DNA of 64,000 nt from Bagarius yarrelli (taxonomy: Eukaryota; Chordata; Actinopteri; Siluriformes; Sisoridae): the NCBI GenBank assembly GCA_005784505.1, contig VCAZ01000036.1, forward strand, positions 1,138,001 to 1,202,000, read 5' to 3'. The notes below the pieces were generated by a model, which was not told where the DNA came from, made no database searches, and saw only the letters and a program-made list of their open reading frames with translations. Position 1 is the stretch's first letter. Every line of letters starts with the position of its first letter. Below are positions 14,068 to 25,400 of the stretch, in pieces. The translations under genes and the position numbers were made by a program.

Positions 14068-14594
14068 ACTCACTGTCCTGTCTGTGCAGTAGAATAAAAG
14101 TCTATAAAAAGTTTTTCTCTGTAGGAAACAAATGAACTCAATTGATAATAATGTCGTCTTTTACAGGCAAATGAACAGATTTATCAGGAGAATTTTGGTA
14201 AGTCATGCAGACGCCTACTGTAAAGCTTAACCTATTCTAGAACCCCAGCCTCACTATCCGTAACATCGGGTTCTATATGAGTGTTTTATTGTTCCAGGCA
14301 AAGCCAGCGTGATTATTGCGTTAACAGATGGCGAGCTCAACGAGCAGCAGCTTATAGCCGCGCAACAGGAGGTAAAAACACCGGAATGTTGCTGTGGGGG
14401 GTATTTTAAAAAAAAAAAACCCAGTTTGAACTTTTGGTGGTTGTTGTTTCTGTCACAGGCTGCCAGAGCCCGAGCTTTAGGTGCCATCGTCTATTGTGTC
14501 GGAGTGAAAGACTTCAACGAGACACAAGTAATAAAAAACAATTTTTTTTTGTCTTTTTCCACATTATATGCTTTTTAAGCGCCCCTATACAAAA

Positions 14595-14635
<41 letters not shown>

Positions 14636-15057
14636 TTTTGTTCTGTCTTGCTGTAGCTGGCTACCATCGCTGACACCATCGAGCATGTGTTTCCCGTGAC
14701 GGGAGGATTCCACGCTCTTAGAGGCGTCATCGACTCGGTATCCATACTTACACTTTAAAAAAAAAAAAACTGTTGGAACGAATCGAACACATTTTTCTTC
14801 CAGTTCAGGTTTACAAAAAAAAAAAAAGGTTGTGTTAACGTGCTATCAAACTTGTGTATTGTTTTTTTTGGACAGATCATCAGAAAATCCTGCATTGAGA
14901 TCTTGGCAGTTGAACCATCGAGTGTGTGTGCAGGAGGTAGGGGCAAGAGGGCAGTTACAGAGTCCCAGTTCATCTACATTTTCTTTCTTTTTGCTAATTT
15001 ATTTGCTAATAATTGTTCATCCTCAACATGTGTGTATATACTGTGTATATATATAGT

Positions 15058-15088
<31 letters not shown>

Positions 15089-16189
15089 GGGAAAATCTTG
15101 GCTGAATAACATTTCCATGTGTTTCTGTGTAATGTTTCCAATCCGTGTGGTTTAAAGCTCTATCATTGTCCAAAACCTGAGGTCACTTCCTGTTTCAGAG
15201 ACGTTCCAAGTGGTGGTTCGGGGCAATGGTTTTTTACACGCCCGAAAAATAGACCAGGTTCTGTGCAGCTTTAAGATCAACGATACCGTCACCTTAAGTG
15301 AGTTCCCAAGTCTCCCAACTTCCCACCCCCTGTTACATAACTATCCATCCTGTTGTGATGTGATTCCTTCCGTGTGCGTCTCATGTGTGTCTCTAATGTC
15401 TCGCTAGATGTACGACCCGCTGATATAGAAGACACGTACATGCTGTGTCCAGCGCCGAGTATAAACGAGGTCGGAAAGTAAGTGGCCTCGTTTGAGGGAA
15501 GAACGTCCAAGTCTGTCTCACATTAGCACACACTTACGATGCCTGGTCAAATTCCAGTTCCTCCTCCTCCACCTTCTTCTCCTCCTCCTCAGCCTCTTAC
15601 ATAAACTGAAGCTTTATTAACCCTCGAACTCTCTACCCTTCCTTAGTGTCTCCACTTTCATTTGTTACTCCAAACCACAATAACTCTCTCGTTTCTCGTC
15701 CGTTTTTAGCTTTTTTTTTTCTTAATTGCTGTTAACCCTGCCACCAGACCTGCCCCACTCTACCCACATACAGTACACTATGATGCCATTGTTGTTTTTT
15801 CACCATAAATCACCTCCTGGACAATAAGTAGCGTTTGCACTGGTATTTCCAGACGACCATGTTTAAAACTACACTATAATAAATACTCCCCTCTTCCTTT
15901 TTTTGGTTCCTTCTTTCTGTTTTTTTTTCTGGAAATCCTGTAGCGAATGTCAAGTCACTTCCTTTCTGCAGCTTTCTGATTTATTTTTGTACCCGTTCCC
16001 CGTCGTGACCTCATGCGTCCTGCTTGTTATTATTGTAGTGAAAGCTGATAGTTATTTGCTAGTTTGAACATGTGATTGTTTTATTTAAGTGACGGAACTC
16101 GGGTCAAAACTGTCTACCAAATTAAAACCTGTTTAAACTCATTCCAATTTCAATTGCATATCTTTATTTCAGTTCGATTTCTCTGAACA

Positions 16190-16259
<70 letters not shown>

Positions 16260-19200
16260 TCTCTCTCTCTCTTTCTTTTTTATTTCTCTCTTTCTCTCTC
16301 TCGCTCTTTTTCTCTCTCCCTTGCTCTCTCTATCTCTCTCTCAGTCTCTCTCTCTCTCTCTCATGCGGTCTCTATCTCGCTCTCTCTATCTCTCGCTCTC
16401 CCTCTCTCTTTCTCTTTCTCTCTTTCTTATTTGTAAATACTATTCACACTGTATTTTTACTATACTATATTTTTTGGCAATAACAGATTTATTAGTCAAA
16501 ATATGGTTCATTTAATTTAAGTCATTACATTTCTAAAGCTTTTATTGTTGAATATTGATCATAAGAACGGTTCAGTTGAATCCTTTGAGTTGCTACGTGA
16601 ATGTTGGGTTTTTCCCTCCAAACAAATCTTTTTGTGTTTTCTGTCTGCGTCAGGGTGGTGTATCTGCAAGTAAGCATGAACGAAGGCCTGTCGTTTATCA
16701 CCAGCTCGGTACACATCACCACAACCGAGTGTGTAAGTCCACACGCACAAAATCGCTGGAACAGCAAGCTAAAATATATCGCAAACACTTTCTTTATCGA
16801 TGTTCCACGTTTCTATTCTGCCTCTTTTCTCTCTGCTTTCAGACGCTCCTCTTCTCCTTGCGCTAAATTTTTCCTGAGGGGTCTCTTTCCCTCACAGTGA
16901 GTTCTCCCCCCCCCCACCTCTTTGTACTTTCTATAGCCAAACCACAGCGTCTCTTGAGAATAACTAGCGAAAAAATCTTCTCGAGATCTTTGAAGCTGAA
17001 AACCACATAGGGAGAAACATCATGTTTGGTGTCACTCGATTTAAAAAAAAAGCAGTGGTATTGGATAGAGATTGGATAAGTTACTGAGAGAACATGTTTT
17101 TTCTCTTTCTTTTTTTCCCAGTTTGATGGCACCATTCTTCTGATTAGTCTTCTGGTTCTGTTCCTGCTGTTGGCACTGTTGTTCATGTGGTGGTTCTGGC
17201 CATTGTGCTGCACTGTAGTAAGTCTACACCTCATTGATTATTTTCAATCAAAGTTTTAATAAAACAAAGTGAGGTCTCGATTTGATGGCTGTAGTGTATC
17301 TCTGCAGTTGAGCTCGTGGATGCTGGAGCTGTTTTCTGTATCTGGTATGAAAACAATAAAAAGGTCTTGTCAAAATCAGGATTATAAAATAGACAGAATG
17401 TTAATGGAAGTTTTTAAGATTTAAAGGAACGATATGTGATAAAAGATGCTCAAGTAAATGGCAACCCTGCCATTAGTGCATTCACGCACTGCGAAAAAAA
17501 GGCTGGATCAAAAAACCCAAAACGAAGTTATTATCAGTGTTGCGTTTCCATGCTGGAGTCGACTAGGTCCGCTTTCAGTGCTATCAGGCTACAGTTAGTG
17601 ATATAGAAGATATATGTCCTACTGCACCTTTAACTGTCTATATAAATGAATGAATCATTTTTTGCATTACCTTTAACAGGTCATCAAAGAGCCGCCTCCA
17701 CCCCCACCCCCACAGCCAGTAAGTAAGGTTTTTTCCCTTTATTTAAAGAGAAAGCTAAACTCTATAACAATTACAATAACATGGAAACACTTTTTTCTGC
17801 TGTCTGCCACTAAAACCGAAACACTTCCTCGTTCTGCAAATTAAATGTTTTTTATTATTATGTGAAACTTGTCTGTGGACAGCTGTTATTTAGGAAAATC
17901 AGTATTAAGAGTGAAAAGTGATTAAAACTTCGAACCATTGGCCAGCTCCCTTGACCAGTGACCATCTATAGCTTGTTAATGTCTCACGTATCGTCTTCTC
18001 TCAGGAGTCGGATGATGAGGACGGGATGCCGAAGAAAAAGTGGCCAACTGTCGACGCCTCATATTACGGGGGAAGAGGAGTTGGAGGAATAAAAAGAATG
18101 GAGGTTTTAATTACCTGATTATTATCCAGATGTTTTAAATAAAAGTCAGAAGGGAACTAACACCAAGTCATGTACACACAAACACACACAAACACAAAAC
18201 ATACTAATGCACACCAGGAGGCAATTAGGTGTAGCCAATCCAACCACCAGCAGGGTTTTAAAGACTAAGCGGAAACCAACATAGACATTTAAAACCTCAC
18301 ACACACATCTGGCGCATCTACGCCTTGTCCGCATCACCTAATCATATTTCCTCAAAATGTACATTATGATCTGAGATCTGTTCTCGGCGTCCATGTTCAC
18401 GTGCCCATAAATGTTTTGTTTAAGGTTCGCTGGGGTGGAAAAGGCTCCACTGAAGAAGGTGCCAAACTCGAGAAACCCAAAAATGCAGTTGTGAAAATGC
18501 CTGAGCAGGAGTATGAACCGTTCGAACCCAAACCTAAAAAACAAGGAAACAAGAAGACTCCACAGAACAGGAAGTGGTACTCCCCCATTAGGGTAAGACC
18601 ATCTTTTCTACAGAGAAACGGAAAATATAACATGGGGAAGTTTTTTTTGTACTACGTAAATGGTTCCTTTTTTTTCATATTAAGTCTGATTCATGTGCAT
18701 TTGTTTGTGTTTTAGTGCCTATTTATTATATAAAATAAAAGTTAATTTAAGTTCGGGCAGCTTGGTGGCTTAGTGGTTAGCACTGTTGACTCACAGTAAA
18801 AAGGTCCCAGGTTCGGTTCCCCTGCAAGGGTCTTGCTGTGTGGAGTTTGCATGTTCTCCCTGTGCTTGTCATACTTTTTTTTACATACTGTGCTTTTATC
18901 ATACTTGTACTATTTTGATGGAGATTTGTACGAAAAAAAAGCCAGTTGAGTTCTTTATTGTTGGTGCAATTGCTAACGGTGCAGGTTTGAGGATTGGACC
19001 TCAAGCCCCGCCCCTTCCACACTTAAACATCCCTCCAATGGGGGTACTATATCATGTCTGACCCCAACTTAATAAACTAGGTGATATGAATAAAATAATT
19101 TCACTGTGCAGTATTTTGCACATGTGAGCTTCAGGGCTTTTATTCTACAGTATGTGTATTCGTTTGACCGCAACGGTGGACTGTTATGATAAAAAGGGTT

Positions 19201-22200
19201 CAAGACAAATAGAACTTACAGAATAGCTATCAGTTGATTCGTATCAGTCAGTAGTCGACTTCTAAATTCACTATTAGAAACTAAAAAGTAGCCAAATCAG
19301 TGCTAATACACCTGCTGCTGTCTTACTTTTGTTCAGGGAAAACTAGATGCAATTTGGGCTCTGTTTCGCCGTGGATATGACCAGGTTTCTCTTATGAGAC
19401 CACAGCCTGGAGATCATGTGAGTACTCCGACAAACACAATCATTAATTTCCTTTTAATGGAGCTACATCAAGTTGTGATTCCTACTATCCACCCATTTCA
19501 GAATAAAAAAACGGAGGAGATCCAAATCAAAACAAACATTCTTAGGTGCCAACATACATCACATATAACATCTGCCACATGCCGCAGATCACTGACCGTA
19601 AAAGTAATATTAAGCAGTAATGGAGACCGTCTGCATAGTTTTTAAATGTCTGCCTCTCATTCTTGCACACCAAACACATGGTTTGACTGTGGATCACTGA
19701 TAATAAACTTTAAATCTGACCTTGTTGTGTGATTTGGGACACATTTCATGAACCTCAGTACATTTATAAAATCAAGCACATCCTTCAGTTTGACATTAAC
19801 AAACCCAAACCCTAATCCAACCCAAACCTAACCAAACCCTAACCCAACCCAACCCAACTTTAACTAAACCATAACCCAAACCATAATCCAACCCAACCTT
19901 AACTAAACCATAACCCAAACCATAATCCAACCCAACCTTAACTAAACCATAACCCCAAACAATATTCCAACCCAATCCCAACCCAAACCCCCCCCAACCT
20001 TAACTGAACCATAACCCAAAACAATATTCCAACCTAACCCAAACTAAACCATAACCCAAATCCAAACCAAGCCTAACTGAGTCCTAACCCAAAGCCTAAT
20101 CCAAACCAACCCTAATTGAACCTGAACCCAAACAGTAATCCAACCTAACTCTAACTGAACCATAACCCAAACCATAATCCAACCCAACCTTAACAAAACC
20201 AGAACCTAAGACATAATCCAACCCAACCCTAACTGAACCATAACCCAAAACAATATTCCAACCTAACCCTAACTAAACCCTAACCCAAATCCAAACCAAG
20301 CCTTACTGAATCCTAACCCAAACCCTAATCCAAACCAACCCTAATTGAACCTGAACCCGAACAATAATCCAACCCAACTCTAACTGAACCATAACCCAAA
20401 CCATAATCCAACCCAACCTTAACTAAACCAGAACCTAAGACATAATCCAACCCAACCCTAACTGAACCATAACCCTAAACATAATCCAACTCAACCTTAA
20501 CTGAACCATAACCCAAACCATAATCCAACCCAACCCTAACTGAACCATAACCCAACCCAACCCAACTTTAACTGAACCTGAACCATAATCCAACCCAACC
20601 CTAACTGAACCCTAACCCAAAACATAATCAAACCCGACCCTAACTGAACCCTAACCCAAAACATAATCCAACTCAACCCTAACTGAACCCTAACCCAAAA
20701 CATAATCCAACCCAACCCTAACTGAACCCTAACCCAAAACATAATCCAACTCAACCCTAACTAAACCCAACCCAAAACAAAATTACAGCCTAACACTAAC
20801 CTTAATCCAACCATAACCAAACCCTAAAATAACCTGGCGCTAACTTTTATCTAACCCTAACCCAACGCAAACCATAACCAAGCCCAATGCTAAAACAACC
20901 CTAACTCAATTCTGACCTAATCCAAACCTAATTTAACCTTACCATAACCCAAATCTAACTGCACCCTAACTGAACACTGAGCCCATCTTAAACTAACTGC
21001 ACCCCAAATCTAACCTAATCCAACCTTAACCATGTATAATTTGTGAAAACTACACCATAAACACAGCAAATGAAATGCTATATTGCAAATGTTCTCCTGA
21101 ATTAAGAAAAAAATGAGCAATTACAGTAAATTGACTAGCATGCAAGTATATTTAATCCATCCATCCATCCATCCATCCATCCATCTATTGTCTAAACCTG
21201 CTTACTTTTAATCAGGATCTGCTGGAGTCTATTCCAGCTGTCATTGGGTGAAAGACAGGGGTTACACTAGACAGATCACCAGATAACAGATCTAATTAAC
21301 CGTAAACAGTTAGTCGAATTTCAATGCTCAAAGTTTATTCTAAGAAAACATTCTGTGCCTTTTTTGCGGAACAGCATCACTCTTCTTGATGCTTTTCGAG
21401 TAGTCTTATGACATGAGGGCAGAGGAATGCACAGACCTACTTTCCTGCTGTCCCGAGCATGGAAAACAAGTGAAGCTGGCATCCTTTCCTGTATCGAGTT
21501 ACCTTATGAAAATGCGCAACCCCTAGAGGACAAGTTCCTGTACTGCATCTTTTCCAGGTCCCTGAAAATTCATGTTACATGTTACTTTACTGGCACCAAC
21601 CTCAGTGGATTGAATCGTTCATTGCACAGGGCCAGGCGAATGACAGCTTACATTACCACCCCCACCCCCACCTCAACCCTTTCTTTTTTTACAGCAATAA
21701 CTATGCACATATGATGTCACTATAGACACTGCCATAGTAACACTCCATTCACAAAGGCCTGCCTGTAGGCAGTTAAGTGTTCTGAACGTTGCTCATTTTC
21801 ATATCATTATGAAGTCTGATAAGATTTGACTGATCAATAGGAATAAATTTAATGATTCAACTTAAATTTATATTTTAATCACATGTTGTGGTCCACTTGG
21901 ACTGCTTTTCCCAGAATAAAGGATACAGTATAGTATATTTACTTATTAATTTTAAGAATACTTTTGTAAAAAACATACCAATTATGTGCTCTGAGTTACT
22001 TTAAAAAGTCCATAATATTAAACATGCACATTTACAGGTGAAAAATACAAATTAGTGTAAGGAAAAAATACTATACTGCGGTAAATACTATTCATTTTAC
22101 ACAGTTACAAACTGTGTTTTAGTGGTGAAGCATGTCATTAACTTTACTCTAGTCTGTTTTTCTCATCTGCGCTCACTTCTCTTACTTCCTTTCTCACACT

Positions 22201-23454
22201 TTCTCTCTCTTTCCCTTTCTCTCTCCCTCTCTTTCTCACTCTCTCTCTTTTTCTCAGTCTCTTAAACTCTCTCTCTCTCTCTTTCCCTCTGTCTCTCTCT
22301 GTCTCGCAGCTACACAGGGTCTCAGTTAGCTCACGCTCGAGCTCAGCTTCACAATCGTTCAGACGTCCTGACATAAAAAGCAGTGTGCGGAGCTTCAGAG
22401 CCTTAATTATAGGCTTCAAGTTACACACACACACACACACTGACAGGCTGGCGTGGGATAAAAGATGAAGTCATATGCACTTTTGTCTTCACAGACCAGC
22501 CGCTTCAAACGCGTCACACTTCATCACCAGCCTAAGAACAAACTGTTTGCTGGGCCTGTGTGTAATAGTAGGCATGTTAGGAGGTCTTTGTGCTATCGAG
22601 GATAAAACACACAGAGACACGCACACCTCAGCTGGGCACATGCAGCTGTTAGAGTAAAATTTGTGTCTTTTCCCAGTGGATGTTATTACAAAGCAGCTTT
22701 GCTGAAATTAATAATTGTGTGTGGTTTTTAGTACAGTGTTTAATTAATCGTCGCTCTGAATAAAAGCATCTGGTATCTAGAGGGAGAGAGAGAAACAGAG
22801 AGAGAGAGAAAGACACAGTAAGACAGAGAGAGAGCGAGAAAGAAAAACAGATAGAGACAGAGAGAGAGAAACAGATAGAGACAGAGAGAGACAGAGACAG
22901 AGAGAGACAAAGAAACAGAGAGAGAAACAGAGCGAGAGAGAGAGAAACAGAGCGAGAGAGAGAAACAGAGCGAGAGAGAGAGAAAACAACAGAGTGAGAC
23001 AAAGTAAGAGAGAGAGAGAGAAACAGATAAAGACAGAAAGAGTGAGACAGACGGAGAGACAGACAGACAGTGATAGAGAAACAGACAGAGAGCGAGGAAG
23101 AGAGGAACAGAGGAAGGGAGAAAGATAGACAAAGACAGAAAGATAGACAAAGACAGAAAGAGAGAGACAGACAAACACAGTAAGACAAAGTTTTAACATA
23201 TTTATCTCTGGTCTCTCCCTCAGGGTCGATGCATCAACTTCACCAGGGTGAAAGAGGAGGCAGCAAAAGCCCCACCCAGAGCCCAAAGTCCACCCCCACC
23301 TTCCCCTGATTACTGCCAAGCACCGCCCCCTGCGAGTCCACTTCCTCAGTCTCCACCCCCTAAAGGGAACAACCTGGCCCCGGGTCCGCCTCCTGCTCGA
23401 GCTCCGCCCACCGCCCCATGTCCGCCTCCTGCTCGTCCCCCTCCCAAACTCTGA
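6208..23454 (+). CDS. antxrl: Anthrax toxin receptor-like cell adhesion receptor (ANTXRL/ANTXR1-like), 18 exons, 550 aa
   Basis: Exons: 6208-6356, 12206-12277, 12407-12478, 13585-13666, 14167-14197, 14298-14371, 14459-14527, 14657-14737, 14876-14936, 15199-15297, 15408-15477, 16654-16732, 17122-17217, 17680-17718, 18005-18103, 18425-18592, 19337-19417, 23224-23454. They sum to 1653 nt with one frame and GT-AG introns. The protein has a signal peptide (about 1-29) and a von Willebrand A domain (about 42-215) with a complete MIDAS metal site: D49-x-S51-x-S53, T117 and D146. An Ig-like extracellular domain (about 216-312) follows, then one transmembrane helix (about 318-338) running into WWFWPLCC, and a cytoplasmic tail with the family block PKKKWPTVDASYYGGRGVGG. 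The C-terminus (475-550) is proline-rich. Family members bind collagen and matrix and link them to actin. Length is close to mammalian ANTXR1. The symbol rests on linkage to RBP3-GDF2-GDF10; it may be catalogued as an antxr1 paralogue. The exon 15 donor is weak. Confidence 0.93.
6673..6870. mobile_element. Palindromic MITE-like element in antxrl intron 1
   Basis: The left end reads CTCAGTCCTGGAGGG...CCTGCAGAGTTTAG and the right end is its approximate inverse, AACTCTGCAGGACACCG...GACCGAGTTTGG. This near-palindrome with no coding capacity is a widespread fish non-autonomous DNA transposon style. A related copy is at 27902-28100. Confidence 0.65.
7050..7190 (-). mobile_element. Degenerate SINE, family B (intron 1)
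   Basis: A reverse-oriented match to the family B SINE tail ('GGCATTTGGTAGACACCCTT') and to its tRNA-like head side ending 'GATCCAACA'. It is diverged and gapped. Confidence 0.5.
7613..7640. repeat. (GT)n microsatellite
   Basis: A perfect dinucleotide run in antxrl intron 1. Confidence 0.9.
7641..12205. other. Rest of antxrl intron 1
   Basis: Apart from the tRNA-like repeat at 9724, this 4.5-kb stretch is AT-rich with scattered short T/A runs. The piece at about 10855-10920 ('TATCGATTATTGTCCCAGCC') resembles a transposon end. No further exon fits the antxrl frame. Confidence 0.5.
9724..9812 (+). mobile_element. tRNA-like (tRNA-derived) repeat in antxrl intron 1
   Basis: It has an A-box-like GGTGTAGTGGTTTGAGGCG and a perfect B-box-like GGTTCGATACC about 50 bases later. 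The outer ends do not pair into an acceptor stem, so it is a tRNA-derived repeat head rather than a functional tRNA gene. Confidence 0.4.
12479..13584. other. antxrl intron 3, no gene or clear repeat
   Basis: A 1.1-kb intron with runs of A/T. I found nothing recognisable beyond ordinary intronic sequence. Confidence 0.5.
13698..14064. repeat. CT-rich low-complexity tract ending in pure (CT)n
   Basis: A degenerate pyrimidine stretch follows the exon 4 donor and ends in about 70 bases of pure CT at 13995-14064. It yields an apparent Ser/Leu-rich ORF that is an artefact. Confidence 0.95.
14599..14632. repeat. (TG)n microsatellite in antxrl intron 7
   Basis: A perfect dinucleotide run shortly before the exon 8 acceptor. 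Confidence 0.9.
15056..15082. repeat. (TG)n microsatellite in antxrl intron 9
   Basis: A perfect dinucleotide run that follows a short TATATA stretch. Confidence 0.9.
15478..16194. other. First part of antxrl intron 11, no recognised feature
   Basis: Pyrimidine-rich intronic sequence. No exon, RNA gene or repeat family was identified before the CT tract. Confidence 0.5.
16195..16425. repeat. (CT)n-rich tract in antxrl intron 11
   Basis: About 230 bases of pure and imperfect CT repeat, about 230 bases before the exon 12 acceptor. Confidence 0.95.
17218..18004. other. Introns 13 and 14 of antxrl around the short exon 14
   Basis: Apart from the 39-base proline-coding exon at 17680-17718, these introns are AT-rich and show no other feature. 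Confidence 0.5.
18755..18868 (+). mobile_element. Truncated tRNA-headed SINE, family A
   Basis: Only the 5' head is present: 'GGCAGCTTGGTGGCTTAGTG', then 'GGTTCGGTTCCCCTGCAAGG' and 'GTGTGGAGTTTGCATGTTCT'. It lies in antxrl intron 16. Confidence 0.7.
19797..21035. repeat. Telomere-like minisatellite, about 39-bp unit, in antxrl intron 17
   Basis: About 1.2 kb of degenerate repeats built from CCCTAA-, CCATAA- and CCCAA-like blocks on the + strand, best ordered at about 20570-20760 as a unit of roughly 39 bp (TAATCCAACCC..., CTAACTGAACC..., CTAACCCAAAACA). The minus strand is correspondingly G-rich. The unit is irregular and far from a chromosome end in this window, so it is not a plain telomere. 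Reading frames through it are artefacts. Confidence 0.9.
21154..21283 (-). mobile_element. Tail fragment of a SINE with (CCAT)n
   Basis: A (CCAT)n run at 21154-21186 is followed by 'ATCAGGATCTGCTGGAGTCT', related to the 3' body of the family A SINE in reverse. Confidence 0.5.
22196..22312. repeat. CT-rich tract in antxrl intron 17
   Basis: An imperfect (CT)n run on the + strand, about 470 bases before the complementary GA tract at 22780-23190. Confidence 0.9.
22780..23190. repeat. GA-rich imperfect repeat in antxrl intron 17
   Basis: About 400 bases of GAGAGAAACAGA/GACAGA-type purine repeat end only about 35 bases before the exon 18 acceptor. The Ser/Leu/Cys-rich minus-strand ORFs across it are artefacts. 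Confidence 0.95.
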
Positions 23455-23623
23455 GATCCAACAGTAACAGAGGGTTCTGTTCGATATCTTCAGCTACAAC
23501 GTGCTCCTTTCACCGAAATAATACACACTAAAGTATTTATCAGCGTCAGATAGCCTATAGTACGTGCTTTGTTGCTGGACAGCAAAAAAAATACCAATTA
23601 ATTGTAACATTATCAACAAACGC

Positions 23624-23629
23624 AATAAA
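23624..23629 (+). promoter_or_regulatory. Proximal polyadenylation signal AATAAA of antxrl
   Basis: AATAAA lies 170 bases after the antxrl stop codon. Use of this site would give a short 3' UTR. Confidence 0.5.
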
Positions 23630-24806
23630 AATGCTAAAGATTATAATATCAACTACTGAGTATACCACAAGTGGCAGAGACAGTTAAAGGTACATACTTT
23701 TTACCTTGAAAAAAAAAGTTTAAGCAAAGCTTTTTTTTTTTTAGGTTTAAAATGAAAATGGAAATTTGATGAACGGCACAGTTGTGATTTTGGGGCATCA
23801 TATTATTGGTCCTGAAAATGAATTTAACATCCTTCATTTATTGCATAGTTTCTCAGGTTAGCCTTTCGTTGTGTGGAACGATGAACATGTGTTGCAAGTA
23901 GTAATAATAATGATGTAAGAATAAAATGCAAGTCGCACAGGTTGTAGTAGGTGTCCAAAGTTCTCTCGGGGTTTTATTAAAAAACGTTTTGTCAGGCGTC
24001 TGTTCGTCGCAATATCTAGTTGGAAGCTATATACCTGCTACTGAGCAATTGTTGTTCAACTGTAAGTTTAGAAACGCAATCTAAAGAGTGGTCCAGTTTT
24101 AGCTTCGTTGCATAGGGTGTGTTGGTTCTTTGCTTTATTTTGTATTTTTTCCTCCATTTGATTGTAAATCTTTATAACATTTGCAGCCAGGGAACTTCTG
24201 TCTCATCGTATTCGTATGTATTATAGTCCCCCCGTCTGTACTGTATTTTTAAAAATGCATCCTTCGTGTCCTTCTGTAACACCATTTAACACACCATGAC
24301 TGCAGGGCAGTTGACAGTATCTTATTTATTTTTCTCCTCCCCTAGCAAGAGAAGTTGCTTGAAAACGACAAGGTGTCCGGTGTAAAAAAAAAAAAAAAAA
24401 AGCAAAAAAAAAACCAACCCCAGGACACTGTACATGTAACGATCTGGAGTTTCCCTTGTTCTACACTTTCTGCTATCTGTTATAGAACTTTACTTACGTC
24501 GTTCCACCAGATGCGATCGGTTTTACCTGTTAAAGTTCCCTTTAACAGCACTTTTTATGTTTATGAATTCAAATAATTGATTTATTAAGCCGTGTCTTTT
24601 TAAATGAGGCAACATTTTTTTATACTTTGAACGTCATTTACTTTTTCATTATGGCGGCTTTCCGTTTGCTGACCGTTTGAAAGTCTGAGTCCTATCGAAC
24701 TAATCCGCCATGGTGATGTTGTCTTTCTATTTTGTATTGCTTAATAAGAGTGATGTTGATGCATCTAGTGAAAGGCGCATAAACTGTTTCCTTTTTATAC
24801 ATTATC

Positions 24807-24812
24807 AATAAA
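24807..24812 (+). promoter_or_regulatory. Distal polyadenylation signal AATAAA of antxrl
   Basis: This is a second AATAAA about 1.35 kb after the stop. The intervening sequence is single-copy-looking and AT-rich, and a recognisable transposon relic begins just beyond it, so a long 3' UTR is plausible. Which site is used cannot be told from sequence. Confidence 0.4.
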
Positions 24813-24867
24813 TCTCATTTTCCAAGCTTTTACTCAAGCGTCATCCTTTACGGTGTGCGTACACTAC

Positions 24868-25400
24868 ACCCATCAGGCATAACAGAACATGTCCACCTGC
24901 TCGATATTGTCTTAGTCCCCATTTTGCTGCCAAACACAGCCCTGACCCGTTGAGGCATGGACTCCACTAGACCCCTGAAGGTGTGCTGTGGTATCTGGCA
25001 CCATGATATTAGCAGCAGATCCTTCAGGTCCTATAAGTCGTGAGGTGAGGCCCTTATGGATTGGACTTGTTCGTCAACCTCATAGATGCTTGATTGGATT
25101 GAAATCTGAGGAAATTGCGGGCCAAGTCAACACCTCAAATCCGATGTTGTGTTCCGCAAACCCTACCTAAACTGTTTTTTTGCTTTGTGGCAGGGCACAA
25201 TATCCTGCTAAAAAAGGCCCTAGCTATCAAGGAATACTGTCTCCATGAAAGGGGATACGAGTCAAAGAAACATTCATAGGGATGGCCAGACCCACGTTTT
25301 CCAGTAGAACATTACTCAAAGCAACTCACTCAAATCCCCAATTCTGACACATTAACTTTGAAGACAAAATGTTCACTTGATGCTTGAAAGGAAGAAGACT
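24868..25400 (-). mobile_element. Degenerate Tc1-like DNA transposon, internally deleted
   Basis: On the minus strand the segment 24939-25000 reads PQHTFRGLVESMPQRV, the C-terminal end of a fish Tc1-like transposase. Further along, the reverse of 'GATGCTTGATTGGATT' fits its NPIEH-type block. The left end 'CATCAGGCATAACA' and the right part 'GAAGACAAAATGTTCACTTG' match the usual ends of this family. The middle, including most of the catalytic domain, is missing and there are frame breaks, so it is dead. Confidence 0.75.

Noticed and set aside
13653..14135. 160-codon Ser/Leu-rich ORF
   Set aside because: It is translation of a CT-repeat tract inside antxrl intron 4.
19796..20754. Minus-strand Gly/Leu/Trp/Val repeat ORFs
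   Set aside because: They are frames through the telomere-like minisatellite, broken repeatedly and without any start context.
19797..21035. True telomere or chromosome end
   Set aside because: Units are irregular and about 39 bp, not TTAGGG arrays, and the array sits inside an intron with exons on both sides.
22649..23319. Minus-strand ORFs of 144-180 codons rich in Ser, Leu and Cys
   Set aside because: They are antisense readings of the GA-rich repeat in intron 17 and overlap the exon 18 acceptor.
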